The translations under genes were made by a program, and so were the position numbers. The notes beneath the pieces were generated by a model, which saw only the letters and a list, made by a program, of their open reading frames with translations, was not told the DNA's origin and searched no databases. Of a DNA stretch of 64,000 bases, positions 24,199-33,989 are shown in pieces. Positions within the stretch are counted from its first letter, which is position 1. Each line of letters opens with the position of its first letter. This DNA is from Leuctra nigra (Eukaryota; Arthropoda; Insecta; Plecoptera; Leuctridae): positions 17,533,246 through 17,597,245 of the forward strand of contig OW203773.1 in NCBI GenBank assembly GCA_934045905.1, given 5' to 3'.

Positions 24199-26840
24199 CC
24201 ATAAAAAAACACTCCGTGTAAAAAAACAGCCAAGTCTCTTCAACTAAAAAAAAAAATTATGAAATCTAAAAATTCTGCACTGAAACGTAGTGATATCAAA
24301 AAATGAGCCAAGTCAAAACTTTATTTGAAAATTAAAAAATACTTGGCGCATCGTGTATATAAATAGCTTAGAAGTATAGGCTAGATATAAATACATATAC
24401 TTATAGTACCTATACCTACAATGCCCTAAAAAAACGATGCGCCAAATATTATTTAACCATAAAAAACACTCCGTGTAAAAATACCAGCCAAGTCTCTTCA
24501 ACTTAAAAAAAAAATGAAATCTAAAAATTCTGCACTGAAAAGTAGTGATATCAAAAAATTAGCCAAGTCAAAACTTTATTTGAAAATCAAAAAATACTTG
24601 GCGCATCGTGTACATAAATAGCTTGGAAGTATAAGCCAATTATAAATTTTACATGAAATATACATATACATAGTATACCTATAATGCCCTAAAAAAAACG
24701 ATGCTCCAAGTATTTTTTGATTTTCAAATAAAGTTTTGACTTGGCTAATTTTTTGATATCACTACTTTTCAGTGCAGAATTTTTAGATTTCATTTTTTTT
24801 TTAAGTTGAAGAGACTTGGCTGGTATTTTTACACGGAGTGTTTTTTATGGGGATATCACTAGTTTTTTTAGTTTATTTACACAACTTTTAACACATATCG
24901 GAGCAACAATGACTAATTCCTTTAAAAAAATAGGCCATTTCCGAATTGGTTACTACGAAAAAATGTGTTTGGGGCTAAATATAAGCTTGTTTTGATATTC
25001 CATGAAGAATTGCGAAAGCATTGTTCCAATAGGTCCAGCCGTTTTCGAGATATGGCATCACTTCCGGTTTTCATAATGGCGGCTGAAATTACAGCCACCT
25101 AGAATTTATTTCTATAAATGTTATGTATCATTATAAGCCTTCTGAATTTGTAGTTATTGTAGTAAGAGGTGATTCAAGTCTGATTCTTGATTTTTATGAC
25201 GTCATTTCCGGTTTCGGTAATAGTAAATGTATATTTTGACTATTGATATTCCATAAAGATGACCGTCTGAATCATTTGGCGATAGTTTTATTCCGATCGG
25301 TGTAGTCGTTTTCGAGATATGACGTCACTTCCGGTTTCAAAATGGCGCCTTCCGGTTGGTTTTATAAAAAGGCACCTCGGACGCCAAAAGTGCACATGTG
25401 GTAAAAATTTCAAGTCGATCGGTTAAGCCGTTTAGGCTGTGGCGGTGATTGCGGTGTTTCGTGATATCATCAGATGAAGATAGGTTTTAAAAGGGGTGTA
25501 ATTTCACTGTTTTCACGGCCCTCTAGCCCACAAATGGCATTACCTATTGTTCCCAAATTTAGTATATGTTGTCAGGTGGGCCATAGCTCGAAATTAAGTT
25601 ATTTCGCAACAATGTGAGATTTCCCAATTTTGAGATCCAGTAGGCCGAAAATGCCATGTTGTTGCTTACAGTAAAAGTGTTTGGTCTGCTCCTCAGTTTA
25701 TTAGGCATTTACGGTATGTTGAGTGAGTGTGAGTGTATAGTACGACTTGGCTGGGTGGAGCGACCGCTCCACTAGATTTTCAAATAAAGTTTTGACTTGG
25801 CTCATTTTTTGATATCACTACGTTTCAGTGCAGAATTTTTAGATTTCATAATTTTTTTTTTTTAGTTGAAGAGACTTGGCTGTTTTTTTACACGGAGTGT
25901 TTTTTTATGGGGATATCACTTATTTTTTTAGTTTATTTACACAATTTGTAAAACTTATTAGGGCAACAATGGCTAATTCCTTTAAAAAAAATACGCCATT
26001 TCCGAATTAGTTACTAAAAAAATATTGTTTGGAGCTAAATTTAAACTTAAAGTGATATGCCATGAAGAATTGCGAAAGCATCGTTCCAATAGGTTTCGAG
26101 ATATGGCATCACTTCCGGGTTTCAAAATGGCGGCTGAAAGCTCTTACACATTGTAGGTATTAATATGTATATAAATACTAATATTTCATTATAAGCCTTC
26201 TGAATATATAGTTGGTTTTTATATAAAGGGAAGTGAATTTAAGCAGATTTCGCTAAACTATGACGTCATTTCCGGTTTCAGTAATTAGAAAACTTTAATT
26301 TAACAATTGTTATTTCATAAAGAGGACCGTCTGAATCGATTGGCGCAAATTTCGTTCCGATCGGTTAAGCCGTTTTTGAGATATGACGTCACTTCCGGTT
26401 TCAAAATGGCGACTACCGGTTTGATTTATAAAAAGGCACCTCAGACGCCAAAAGTGCACATGTGGTAAAAATTTCAGATCGATCGGCTAAGGCGTTTAGG
26501 CTGTGGCGGTGATAGCGGTGTTTCCTGATATCATCATCATCAGATAGGTTTTAAAAGGGGTGTAATTTCACTGTTTTCACGGCCCTCTAGCACGCAAATT
26601 GCATAACCTATTGTTCCCAAATTTAGTATATGGAGTGGGGTGGGCCATAGCTCGAAATTAAGATATTTCACAACAATGTGAGATTTTCCAATTTTATGAT
26701 CCAGTAGGCCGAAAATGACATGTTGTTGCTTACAGTAAAAGTGTTTGGTCTGCTCCTTGGTTTATTAGGCATTTACGGTATGTTGAGTGACTGTGAGTGT
26801 ACGGTACGACTTGGCTGGGTGGAGCGACCGCTCCACTAGA
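24199..26840 (+). mobile_element. Palindrome/hairpin (HINE-like) element, copy 4 (outer, interrupted)
   Basis: The left part 24199-24456 holds the left arm and loop; the right part 25777-26840 holds the right arm, body and 3' hairpin. Between them sits a second copy of the same family (24457-25776). Without the insert this copy is 1322 bp. The two separated arms share private variants: CGTAGTG / CACTACG, TGAGCC / GGCTCA, and an altered stretch before CAGCC. This confirms they belong together. The body has three TGRCRTCAYTTCCGG sites. Confidence 0.85.
24457..25776 (+). mobile_element. Palindrome/hairpin (HINE-like) element, copy 5 (inner, nested)
   Basis: A complete 1320-bp copy, CCATAAAAAACACTCCGTG to CGACCGCTCCACTAGA, inserted into the palindrome of copy 4 in the same orientation. 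The arms are at 24457-24600 and 24712-24850. The internal sites are TGGCATCACTTCCGG (25052), TGACGTCATTTCCGG (about 25197) and TGACGTCACTTCCGG (25320), spaced 145 and 123 bp. AAAATGGCG follows the last, and the near-variant ATAATGGCG follows the first. CCAGCCAAGTC near the 5' end and GACTTGGCTGG near the 3' end form the 11-bp subterminal inverted repeat. No ORF. Confidence 0.85.
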
Positions 26841-26891
26841 TAAATGACACAAAATTATATAGGTACCTGAAAAGTGTTAAATTATGATCTG

Positions 26892-27296
26892 GGGTGCGAT
26901 CACAAAAAATGATAACTTTCTAGTCACGGTGACAAGACCCTATAGAAGGCCGTGAATAACATTGAGATGAGAAGCTTGTCACCGTGACAAGACCCTATAG
27001 AAGGCCGTGAATAACATTGACATGAGAAGCTTGTCACCGTGACAAGACCCTATAGAAGGCCGTGAATAACATTGAGATGAGAAGCTTGTCACCGTGACAA
27101 GACCCTATAGAAGGCCGTGAATAACATTGACATGAGAAGCTTGTCACCGTGACAAGACCCTATAGAAGGCCGTGAATAACATTGAGATGAGAAGCTTGTC
27201 ACCGTGACAAGACCCTATAGAAGGCCGTGAATAACATTGACATATGAGAAGCTTGTCACCGTGACAAGCAAGTTCTCATCTTATGTGATCGCACCC
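26892..27296. mobile_element. Satellite-like array bounded by 12-bp TIRs
   Basis: GGGTGCGATCAC (26892-26903) and GTGATCGCACCC (27285-27296) are perfect inverted repeats enclosing six 55-bp units that start at 26929, 26984, 27039, 27094, 27149 and 27204. Units alternate between a GAGATG and a GACATG variant in strict ABABAB order, so the true period is a 110-bp dimer. The last unit has a 2-bp insertion. Each junction carries CTTGTCACCGTGACAAG, a near-perfect palindrome. No ORF and no target duplication could be assigned. Confidence 0.9.
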
Positions 27297-27383
27297 ATGT
27301 GTAGAAGAGAAGAGGATCCAGACCGAATCAACACGAGGTCGAATTTTGGCAACGGTGTATCACAAACAGGAGTTTGTGAATAG

Positions 27384-28436
27384 TTGAGCGAGCGTAGCGA
27401 GCGTCACCACGGTACTCTTATGGCACTTTCTCTGTGTGTTTTTTTTTTTTTTTTTTGTGGTCACAGCCCAGGTCAAACCGCTCAAGCAATCGATCTGAAA
27501 TTTTGTACACATACTAACACATAGGATCACACATACTAACACACATCACACATCACATCACATCACATCACACATCACACATAACACATACTAACACATA
27601 GGATCGTTTTTGAATGGGCTCCCGTGATTGGTTCAAATTAAAAAAAAATTATCTTTCGATTGGGTGCTTCGATCAATTTGAAATTTAGCAAAATCATTGC
27701 AACCAACATTGTACCCAATCATAAAAAGTTTCAGCCAAATCCTCCTATTGGTTCAAATTTAAAACCATTTTTCATGTGATTTTTGACATTTAAACTAGAA
27801 CAGATTGACCGATCAACTTGAAACTTCGCGTGGTCATTGGTACCAACATTTTAGATCACTAGACCAACATTTTATTTTCAAAAGTTTTGTCATTTTAAGG
27901 TCATTTTATTCCATAATCTTGAAAAATTTATACTAAATTGTCATCCCTGCCTTCTTTAAGCTTCTGTTCCAAGGCAAGGCCTGTAGAGCAGCCAAGCTAT
28001 CCACAATGTACAGTAAAATGAAAGCATTTTTGAGCTAGCGCATAAAATCGGATGCAGTACGAAGGACAAATCCTCTAATTGGTTTAAGTTTAAATAATGT
28101 CTTCTGATTGGTCGACAATAAAAATGTTCACATTAAGTTCAAATTTTGCATGGTGATCAAGACCAACTTAATATTAAATTTTACATATTGTAAGCCCAAT
28201 CAGTCAAGTATTAATTGTAATTTTACGAGTTTAGTATGGGATGTCACAAGAGATTTCTGGAGAAGGTATGTAGGTAAGACTTCACGACACAATGGATCTG
28301 TTATTCATCCAGAGTATTATGGAGATTGAAAAATTGCAGAGAAAATCGTCTTGTGCCGTGTCGTGCATCGTTACTATGGGGATGTTGCATGTTCTGTGCT
28401 CGCTCATCAACGCGTTACACTGAGCGTTTTCCTAGT
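27384..28436 (-). repeat. GAGCGAGCG-family interspersed repeat, copy B
   Basis: A reverse copy that starts TTGAGCGAGCGTAGCGAGCG and ends CTCATCAACGCGTTACACTG...TTTTCCTAGT. At 1053 bp it is the longest copy. It contains a poly-T run and a CACAYATCACA minisatellite (27525-27600), followed by repeated 'gattggttcaaattt' and 'gatcaacttgaaact' units. No ORF. Confidence 0.75.
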
Positions 28437-28604
28437 AAGTAAAACTCAGCCTTCTCGACAGTTGCTCTATTCGCGTTTAAAAACCTGGTTGGGCGGCAGC
28501 ACCGTAGCTTTTCCTGAACATGGTTGCCTGACTAGTATTAGATGTTGTGTTTGTAGGTTAGAGCAGCCTGCATTGACGATTTATGAACTTATTTCAAGTC
28601 TTAC

Positions 28605-28820
28605 CAGAGTTAAAGAAGTTATCTGCTTTGAAATGTTCCCCACACACTAACATGCATTTGGAAATCCCTCTTCCCAATCTACAAAGCAGATTGCAGATGA
28701 TTGTTTCTCCCGCACAGCGTCCTTCGGGAATAAATGAAAGGAGAGTCTATCTGCAGCTGTTGATTCTTTGTTTGAACATTGAGGAACACTACAGTATCGA
28801 TTTGCTGATTTTGGTTTGCC
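28605..28820 (-). pseudogene. THAP-domain zinc-finger exon, frameshifted
   Basis: On the minus strand the frame reads NRYCSVPQCSNKESTAADRL and then SFHLFPKDAVREK, the start of a THAP DNA-binding domain (C-x4-C, then the conserved FPKD). About 85 nt further on, in a different frame, it reads VCGEHFKADNFFNSG, the matching C-x2-H end of the THAP domain. That is followed by GGTAAGAC, a good splice donor (intron from 28604). The two halves are out of phase by one base near 28645-28650 and the first frame ends at a TAG, so the exon looks broken; a base-call error cannot be excluded. THAP domains occur in cellular regulators and in P-element-type transposases, so this may be a dead transposon gene. 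No initiator Met is in frame near the first Cys. Confidence 0.65.
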
Positions 28821-29074
28821 ATTAATTGTTAAATTCACCGGTTGAACATCGACACGTTGCCTATGTGAGACGTAGTGAATAAAGTGCTGAAGTGATATTT
28901 TTCCGTCGGTTTTTCCAGTCAAAACAAGTATACTACACAACATAATGGATTTTAAATGCGCATTCACATGTAAAAAGTGAAATAGTCCGGTGTTATTGTG
29001 TTATTGTGTTGTTATTGTGTTATTGTGAGAAATTAAGAAACTATTGAGTTGTTTTTCTATTGATTTTAATTTAA

Positions 29075-29588
29075 GGTGGCTGGATCGATTGATATATTAA
29101 AAACACATTTTTCCTTGAAATTATAAGTTCAAAAACCGTTTTCCAATATGTCAACAATATTTATTTATAAAAGATTCCATTAATGTCCTGTAGTTTGCAA
29201 ATCCTGTCCATTAATGAGTTTTCAATTTTATGTCTTTTTAGAATGAACAAAACTTTAACATTGAAGGGTATAGGAAAATCATTGCGAATTTGGTTAATAA
29301 CTTTAAAAATAGCACACGTTGGTATTGTTTTCAATATTTTTCTCGATAGTATCCGTATATCTACAAGAAAAAAGTTTTTTGTTCAAATCTATCGGCACAT
29401 TATAGCTTAAAAATGTATCAATTTTACTTGGCTGCCATGAGATAACATGGGGGAGAAAACTCAAATTATCTCAGAAACTAGACACGTGAAGTGTATAATT
29501 TTTTCAGGGATTGTGTATGGCATGATTATCAATAAGTACTCACAAAATTATGAAGATCTGAGTCTATGCCTCGATCGATCCAGCCACC
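29075..29588. mobile_element. TTAA-flanked TIR element (piggyBac-type target)
   Basis: A 514-bp element with ends GGTGGCTGGATCGAT and ATCGATCCAGCCACC. It is flanked by TTAA on both sides (29071-29074 and 29589-29592). A 4-bp TTAA duplication is the piggyBac signature, although the terminal bases are not canonical piggyBac ones. It is non-autonomous. The 67- and 75-codon frames inside lack any recognisable domain. Related ends occur at 17948 and 41404. Confidence 0.75.
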
Positions 29589-30024
29589 TTAAGTACATGT
29601 GTTTTTTTTTCTCTAAAACAACCATAGTTCAGAATGTATTATTATTTTAAATTTTTTTTAAAGAACCTTTTACCTAGAAATAATACATTCTGATGACACT
29701 GTTCCATAAGTTAATTATATTTCAAATTATTTCATTTCATTTTTCTTCGTATACAATACAGAAAGTTTTTTTTAATTATCTACCTCGAAATCACTTTTTG
29801 AACTAAGATTGTTTTTGTCAAAGACACTACGAATGAGGCGTTTGTAAAAGACGCCTCATTTCACTGCCAAGACATAAAATGATTCCACACCGAAATGAAT
29901 GTAAACTTAGAATACACTGCACATTATTCCCAGTTATTGAGTTTTTGGACGCCACACAACTTGGTACTCCTGCTACGTGAACAATGTGGAGGAGCAAAGT
30001 AGGGTAAATCCGGGATAGATGCCA

Positions 30025-30172
30025 GGGGGCTTATTCTCGAAAAAGTTATCACGTCATAACTCCCAAGTTATGATTCATAAGGAGATTTGTCCTATCTCTC
30101 ACCATGTTAATATAATGACTTTTTTATGATTCAAAACTTATGACGTGATAACTTTTTCGAGAATAAGCCCCC
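30025..30172. mobile_element. 148-bp TIR mini-element
   Basis: The ends GGGGGCTTATTCTCGAAAAA and its reverse complement give ~35-bp terminal repeats extending through TATCACGTCATAA. A possible CAG duplication flanks it. The next palindrome begins only 8 bp downstream. Confidence 0.8.
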
Positions 30173-30180
30173 AGGGCCCT

Positions 30181-30274
30181 GATTCTATAACTCCATTGCG
30201 ACCGCTTAGCAATTATTTCAATGTTAATCCTTATGGAAGAAATTGCTAAGCGGTCGCAATGGAGTTATAGAATC
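30181..30274. mobile_element. 94-bp palindromic mini-element, copy 2
   Basis: Same length and arms as 21116-21209 (GATTCTATAACTCCATTGCG...). Here the arms pair perfectly except in the loop. Confidence 0.82.
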
Positions 30275-30421
30275 CCACCTCAGGTATAGCATCTATTGCC
30301 CACCTACCAATAGTTTGTAAAATACACTGCCAAGCGCAGCTCCGATACAACCATTCGCCGCGGCTTGACAAGACGAGTCCATTGACACCAAATTCGAATC
30401 GATGGGACAAAAATTGAGCTG

Positions 30422-30548
30422 CGGCCCTATTCTAGAACTTTTAAATTCCCAATTCCACTAGAATTCAATTCCATACAATGTTAATCCTTATGGCCGTGAC
30501 TGAATTCCATCAGAATGGAATTGGAAAATCGTTCTAGAATATACCTCA
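30422..30548. repeat. Palindromic segment, ~125 bp
   Basis: CTATTCTAGAACTTTTAAATTCCAATTCC-type sequence pairs with GGAATTGGAAAATCGTTCTAGAATA across a loop containing TTAATCCTTATGG, a loop phrase shared with the 94-bp palindromes. It is probably a related mini-element with weaker arms. Confidence 0.45.
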
Positions 30549-31466
30549 TAGTAAATTTAAGATTTTGAAAAAGTTTTTTAGTGTGCAAATGTTTTGCCAC
30601 CATTCGAAAATTTACATAACTATTGATTTCCTATTCTTAAAACTATATCCAAAATTTTGTCTAGAAGAATAAACCTTGCTGAACACTGACCTTTTTAATT
30701 TTTAAACGGCATGGCGTTACATGGTTAATTTGTTTCCATAGAGCATGTGTAGTTATTTTACTACAATTTGATATTTATAAAAAAAATAGAAAAAGAAGAA
30801 AAAAAAGAGAAAAAAGAAAAAAATGGCGCTAATAACCAAGTCGTTAAGCGCCAAAAAAATAATAATAATAACGTCTGAGTTGCAAAACGCAAAAAAATAA
30901 AAGTCAAAATTTTTCTTTTTGAATGCAAATTTATCATGTAAAACGCCATATGCCATACCGAACCGTGGCCACCTATCCCGCACATATGGAATATTTATCC
31001 AAAAAGTAGACATTAAGAAAATATTCTTTTTCTGAAAAAAACAATGTGTGAATAGTTAAAAGGTTAATAAACACAATTTAGACATTTGAATCAAATCGCG
31101 CTATTAATTTGAAAGTTACATAAATTCTTTGAAAATGTAGGCATATATCCCGGACTGTCAAAATGTACACATGTTCACGATGTCTTAAACCCCAAAATGT
31201 TCGACTATCCAGCGTCATTATTTGCAAAATAAAATCTTCTCCATATTAAATTAAATTCGTTGAAGCAGAAATGTGATTTTTTAAAACCGTTATCTCTGTT
31301 CAAAGCTTCAAAGCATGAAACAGTGATTTGGGACATAGCAGTTTTTTACACTGGGCTCTCCACTTACATTACTTTTATAACAACATGAAATCTTTCTTCT
31401 ATCGCCATTGCCAAAATTACAAAACAGTCTTTAGCAAAAGTAGCATGTTTCATCGATACATGACCT
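30549..31466. other. Intergenic, AT-rich, nothing identified
   Basis: Includes a purine-rich run at about 30778-30823. No gene or recognised element. Confidence 0.4.
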
Positions 31467-31661
31467 AAAGCCCGTTTTACAAGGTGCAATTTCTTGAACA
31501 ACTTTTATGTCACATTCCCATTTTTCATAAAAAAAAATTATTTACACGGCGCAACTTTCTGTCACAGAACTTAAACATGTTCTAAATTCCATTCAAGAAG
31601 TGTGACACAGAAGTGTGGTACAGAAGTTGTACAAGAAGTTGCACCATGTAAATGGGGCTTT
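31467..31661. mobile_element. TIR MITE, AGCCCCATTTACACGG type (diverged copy)
   Basis: The ends AAGCCCGTTTTACAAGGTGC and GCACCATGTAAATGGGGCTT, with TTCTTGAACAACTT / AAGTTGTACAAGAA inside, match the MITE at 45052-46265. About 195 bp, non-autonomous. Confidence 0.75.
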
Positions 31662-31765
31662 CGGAAAATAAATACAATATAAATTAATAAAATCAAACAA
31701 TAATTAAGTTCAATATAATATGTAGTAAACGATGTTGCCGGGTAGCCTGAAATCACATCACAAAT

Positions 31766-32663
31766 AAAACGATGCGCCAAATATTTTTAAATAGTTTTGA
31801 CTTTGACCATTTTTTGAAATCATTGCTTATCAGTGATGAATTTTTTGAATTTTTGATTGTTTTTTGAATATTATTTTTATTTTGAATTTTTTTAATTATT
31901 TGAATATTATTTGTTCTTAGTTATTTGGCATCCCTTTTTACATCAAGTGCTTTTTTGGGATACCACTGCTTTTTTTAGAATATGCATACGACTTAAAACG
32001 CATATCATTTTTGAACTTGAATTTTCGAATTTTCGTAATTTTTCCAAAATTTCAATTTTTTGGAATTTTTTATAAATTTATTTTGAAATTTTTTCGAATT
32101 TATTTTCAACATCTTTTCGATTTTTTTGAGGGGAGTTTTAAAATTTCGATTTTTTGATTTTTGTTTTAAAATTTGTTTGCATTTTTAAATTTTTAAATTT
32201 ATAAATTAATATTTTATAATTTTGAAACTTTCTTTTTTCTTTTTTTCTTAGTTGATGAGACCAAGTGCTTTTTGGGATATCACTGCTTTTTTTAGATTAT
32301 TCATACGACTTGTAACCCATATTATCGCACCAATGAAAGTTTCCTTAAAAAAAATACATTTCCGATTGGTCTTAAATAAAAGTTGCTGTCTGTTACTAAT
32401 GTTGGCATCTAATGGAGGCAATAGCAGTGTGGTGGTTGTCACTGGACATGGCGCAGGTCGGAGCTTTGTCTGTTGCTAACTCAGTATTGCTGCAGCATTA
32501 CTAGGCTTAGAGGAATATAAGCTGTTAGCATCTAATGGGGACGGTAGAAGTGTGGTGGTTGTCACAAGTATGGGCGCAGGTCGGGGCTCAAACTGGTGCC
32601 AACGGAGGTAACAGATGGCTTTTGCAAAAAACCAGATGCGTTATGTTGATTGAGTAGATCATA
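31766..32663 (+). repeat. Diverged relative of the palindrome/hairpin family
   Basis: Begins with AACGATGCGCCAAATATT and continues GTTTTGAC...CATTTTTTGAAATCA, a decayed right arm. GGGATATCACTGCTTTTTTT (about 32270) is the arm/body junction. The GC-richer body (32385-32655: GTTGCTGTCTGTTACTAATG, GGTGCCAACGG, TAACAGATGGCTTTTGC) is shared with 38563-39865. No ORF. Confidence 0.55.
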
Positions 32664-33070
32664 CCATAAAAACACTCCGTGTAAAAATACCAGCCAAGTC
32701 TTTTCAACTATTAAAATATAAGAAATCTAAAAATTCAGCGCTGAAAATTAGTGATATCAAAAAATTGGTTGCTAGTTGCTCCGATTTGTGTTACAAGTGT
32801 GAGAATAATCTAAAAAAAGAAGTGATATCCCCATAAAAAACACTCTGTGCAAAAATACCAGCCTAGTCTTTTCAACTATAAAATATATAAGAAATCTAAA
32901 AATTCCACACTGAAAAGTAGTAATATCAAAAAATGGACCAAGTCTAAACTTAATAAAAAAAACAAAATACACTTGGCGCATTGTGCAGATACCTAGATAG
33001 TTTAGACGTATAGGCCAGATGTAAAATATATACATAAAATCTACACCTATAGATGCCCTAAATAACGATC
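32664..33070. mobile_element. Two partial palindrome/hairpin fragments in opposite orientation
   Basis: 32664-32765 is a 5' fragment (CCATAAAAACACTCCGTG to ATATCAAAAAATT). 32766-33070 reads in reverse from the body junction into a palindrome arm (AAGTGATATCCCCATAAAAA...CACTTGGCGCATTGTG). Neither has a 3' hairpin, so these are truncated copies that collided or recombined. Confidence 0.6.
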
Positions 33071-33178
33071 CCTACACTACAATCCCTCTGCCGAGCATCA
33101 GCTCCATGCTATGGGTTCGACTTTGCAAACTTGGCTGATTATATATGTTAATATTTCCATGAAGATGTAAAGCCTGAA

Positions 33179-33497
33179 TTACACGGTTCAAGTTTCCTTG
33201 AAGGGGTTCAATTCAACCCTTGATTTCAAAGAAACTTGAAAGATAATTTAGAAGATTTATTGTTTATTGTTGATTGAAGTTGAGGTGAAATTAACAATTG
33301 GTTTAAGTATTTCAAGACTTGAAGGAAAATAGGACATGCTCTAATTGAATAGGCTGAAGAGATGTCTTGAATTCAAGACTTGGACGAGTGTTAAATTCTT
33401 CAATGTTTTCATTTAGACGATCCAAGTCTTGAATTCAACCCCCTTGAATTCAAGGGGGTCAAGTTTTCTTGAATTCAAGGAAACTTGAATCGTGTAA
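33179..33497. mobile_element. TIR MITE, TTACACGGTTCAAGTTTCC type
   Basis: The ends TTACACGGTTCAAGTTTCC and GGAAACTTGAATCGTGTAA form ~24-bp inverted repeats. CTTGAATTCAAG half-palindromes are dense near the right end. About 319 bp, no ORF. Confidence 0.75.
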
Positions 33498-33530
33498 GCC
33501 TCATTCCAAAAAGGTGAAATAATAGATTAA

Positions 33531-33677
33531 GGGCCGGTCTTTCAATGCCTTGCTAACTTTTATACCGTCAATTAGGACTATATTGCCATGGCAACAACCA
33601 ATTACATTCCTAGAATTACCACTAACTAACTGTTAAGAGCTAATTGAGACTTTAGCAGAGTATTGAAAGACCGGGCC
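33531..33677. mobile_element. PIF/Harbinger-type MITE with TAA duplication
   Basis: A 147-bp element with ends GGGCCGGTCTTTCAAT and ATTGAAAGACCGGGCC. TAA flanks both sides (33528-33530 and 33678-33680). Non-autonomous. Confidence 0.8.
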
Positions 33678-33989
33678 TAACTATATTTGTATGAACGGTA
33701 TTAATCGGTATTGAGAATTGTTATGTACCAGTATTGTAGTCTGCCGCCAGTATTGCGTCTGTGTTACATGACTAACCTCTAGTCTGCTCTCTTAACTACT
33801 GTATCTGTTGTCACAGGGTTCTGTCAAGCTGTCAGCAGACCCGGGTTCGATGCATCCAACATGGTTTTGTCTCTGATTCTTTTTTAATTATGTTTATTTT
33901 AGTTATATTTTAGACTAAGTGATAACTTTTAGTTGTCTTCACTTTGTGTTAGGGGGAATTGGTAACATTAAACATGAAGTTCATGGGTA

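Noticed and set aside
26929..27268. CRISPR-like array because of regular 55-bp repeats
   Set aside because: Units are contiguous with no unique spacers, alternate in two variants and lie inside terminal inverted repeats; the DNA is eukaryotic.
33835..33870. tRNA B-box-like GGGTTCGATGC suggesting a tRNA gene
   Set aside because: No A box at proper distance and no cloverleaf could be drawn.
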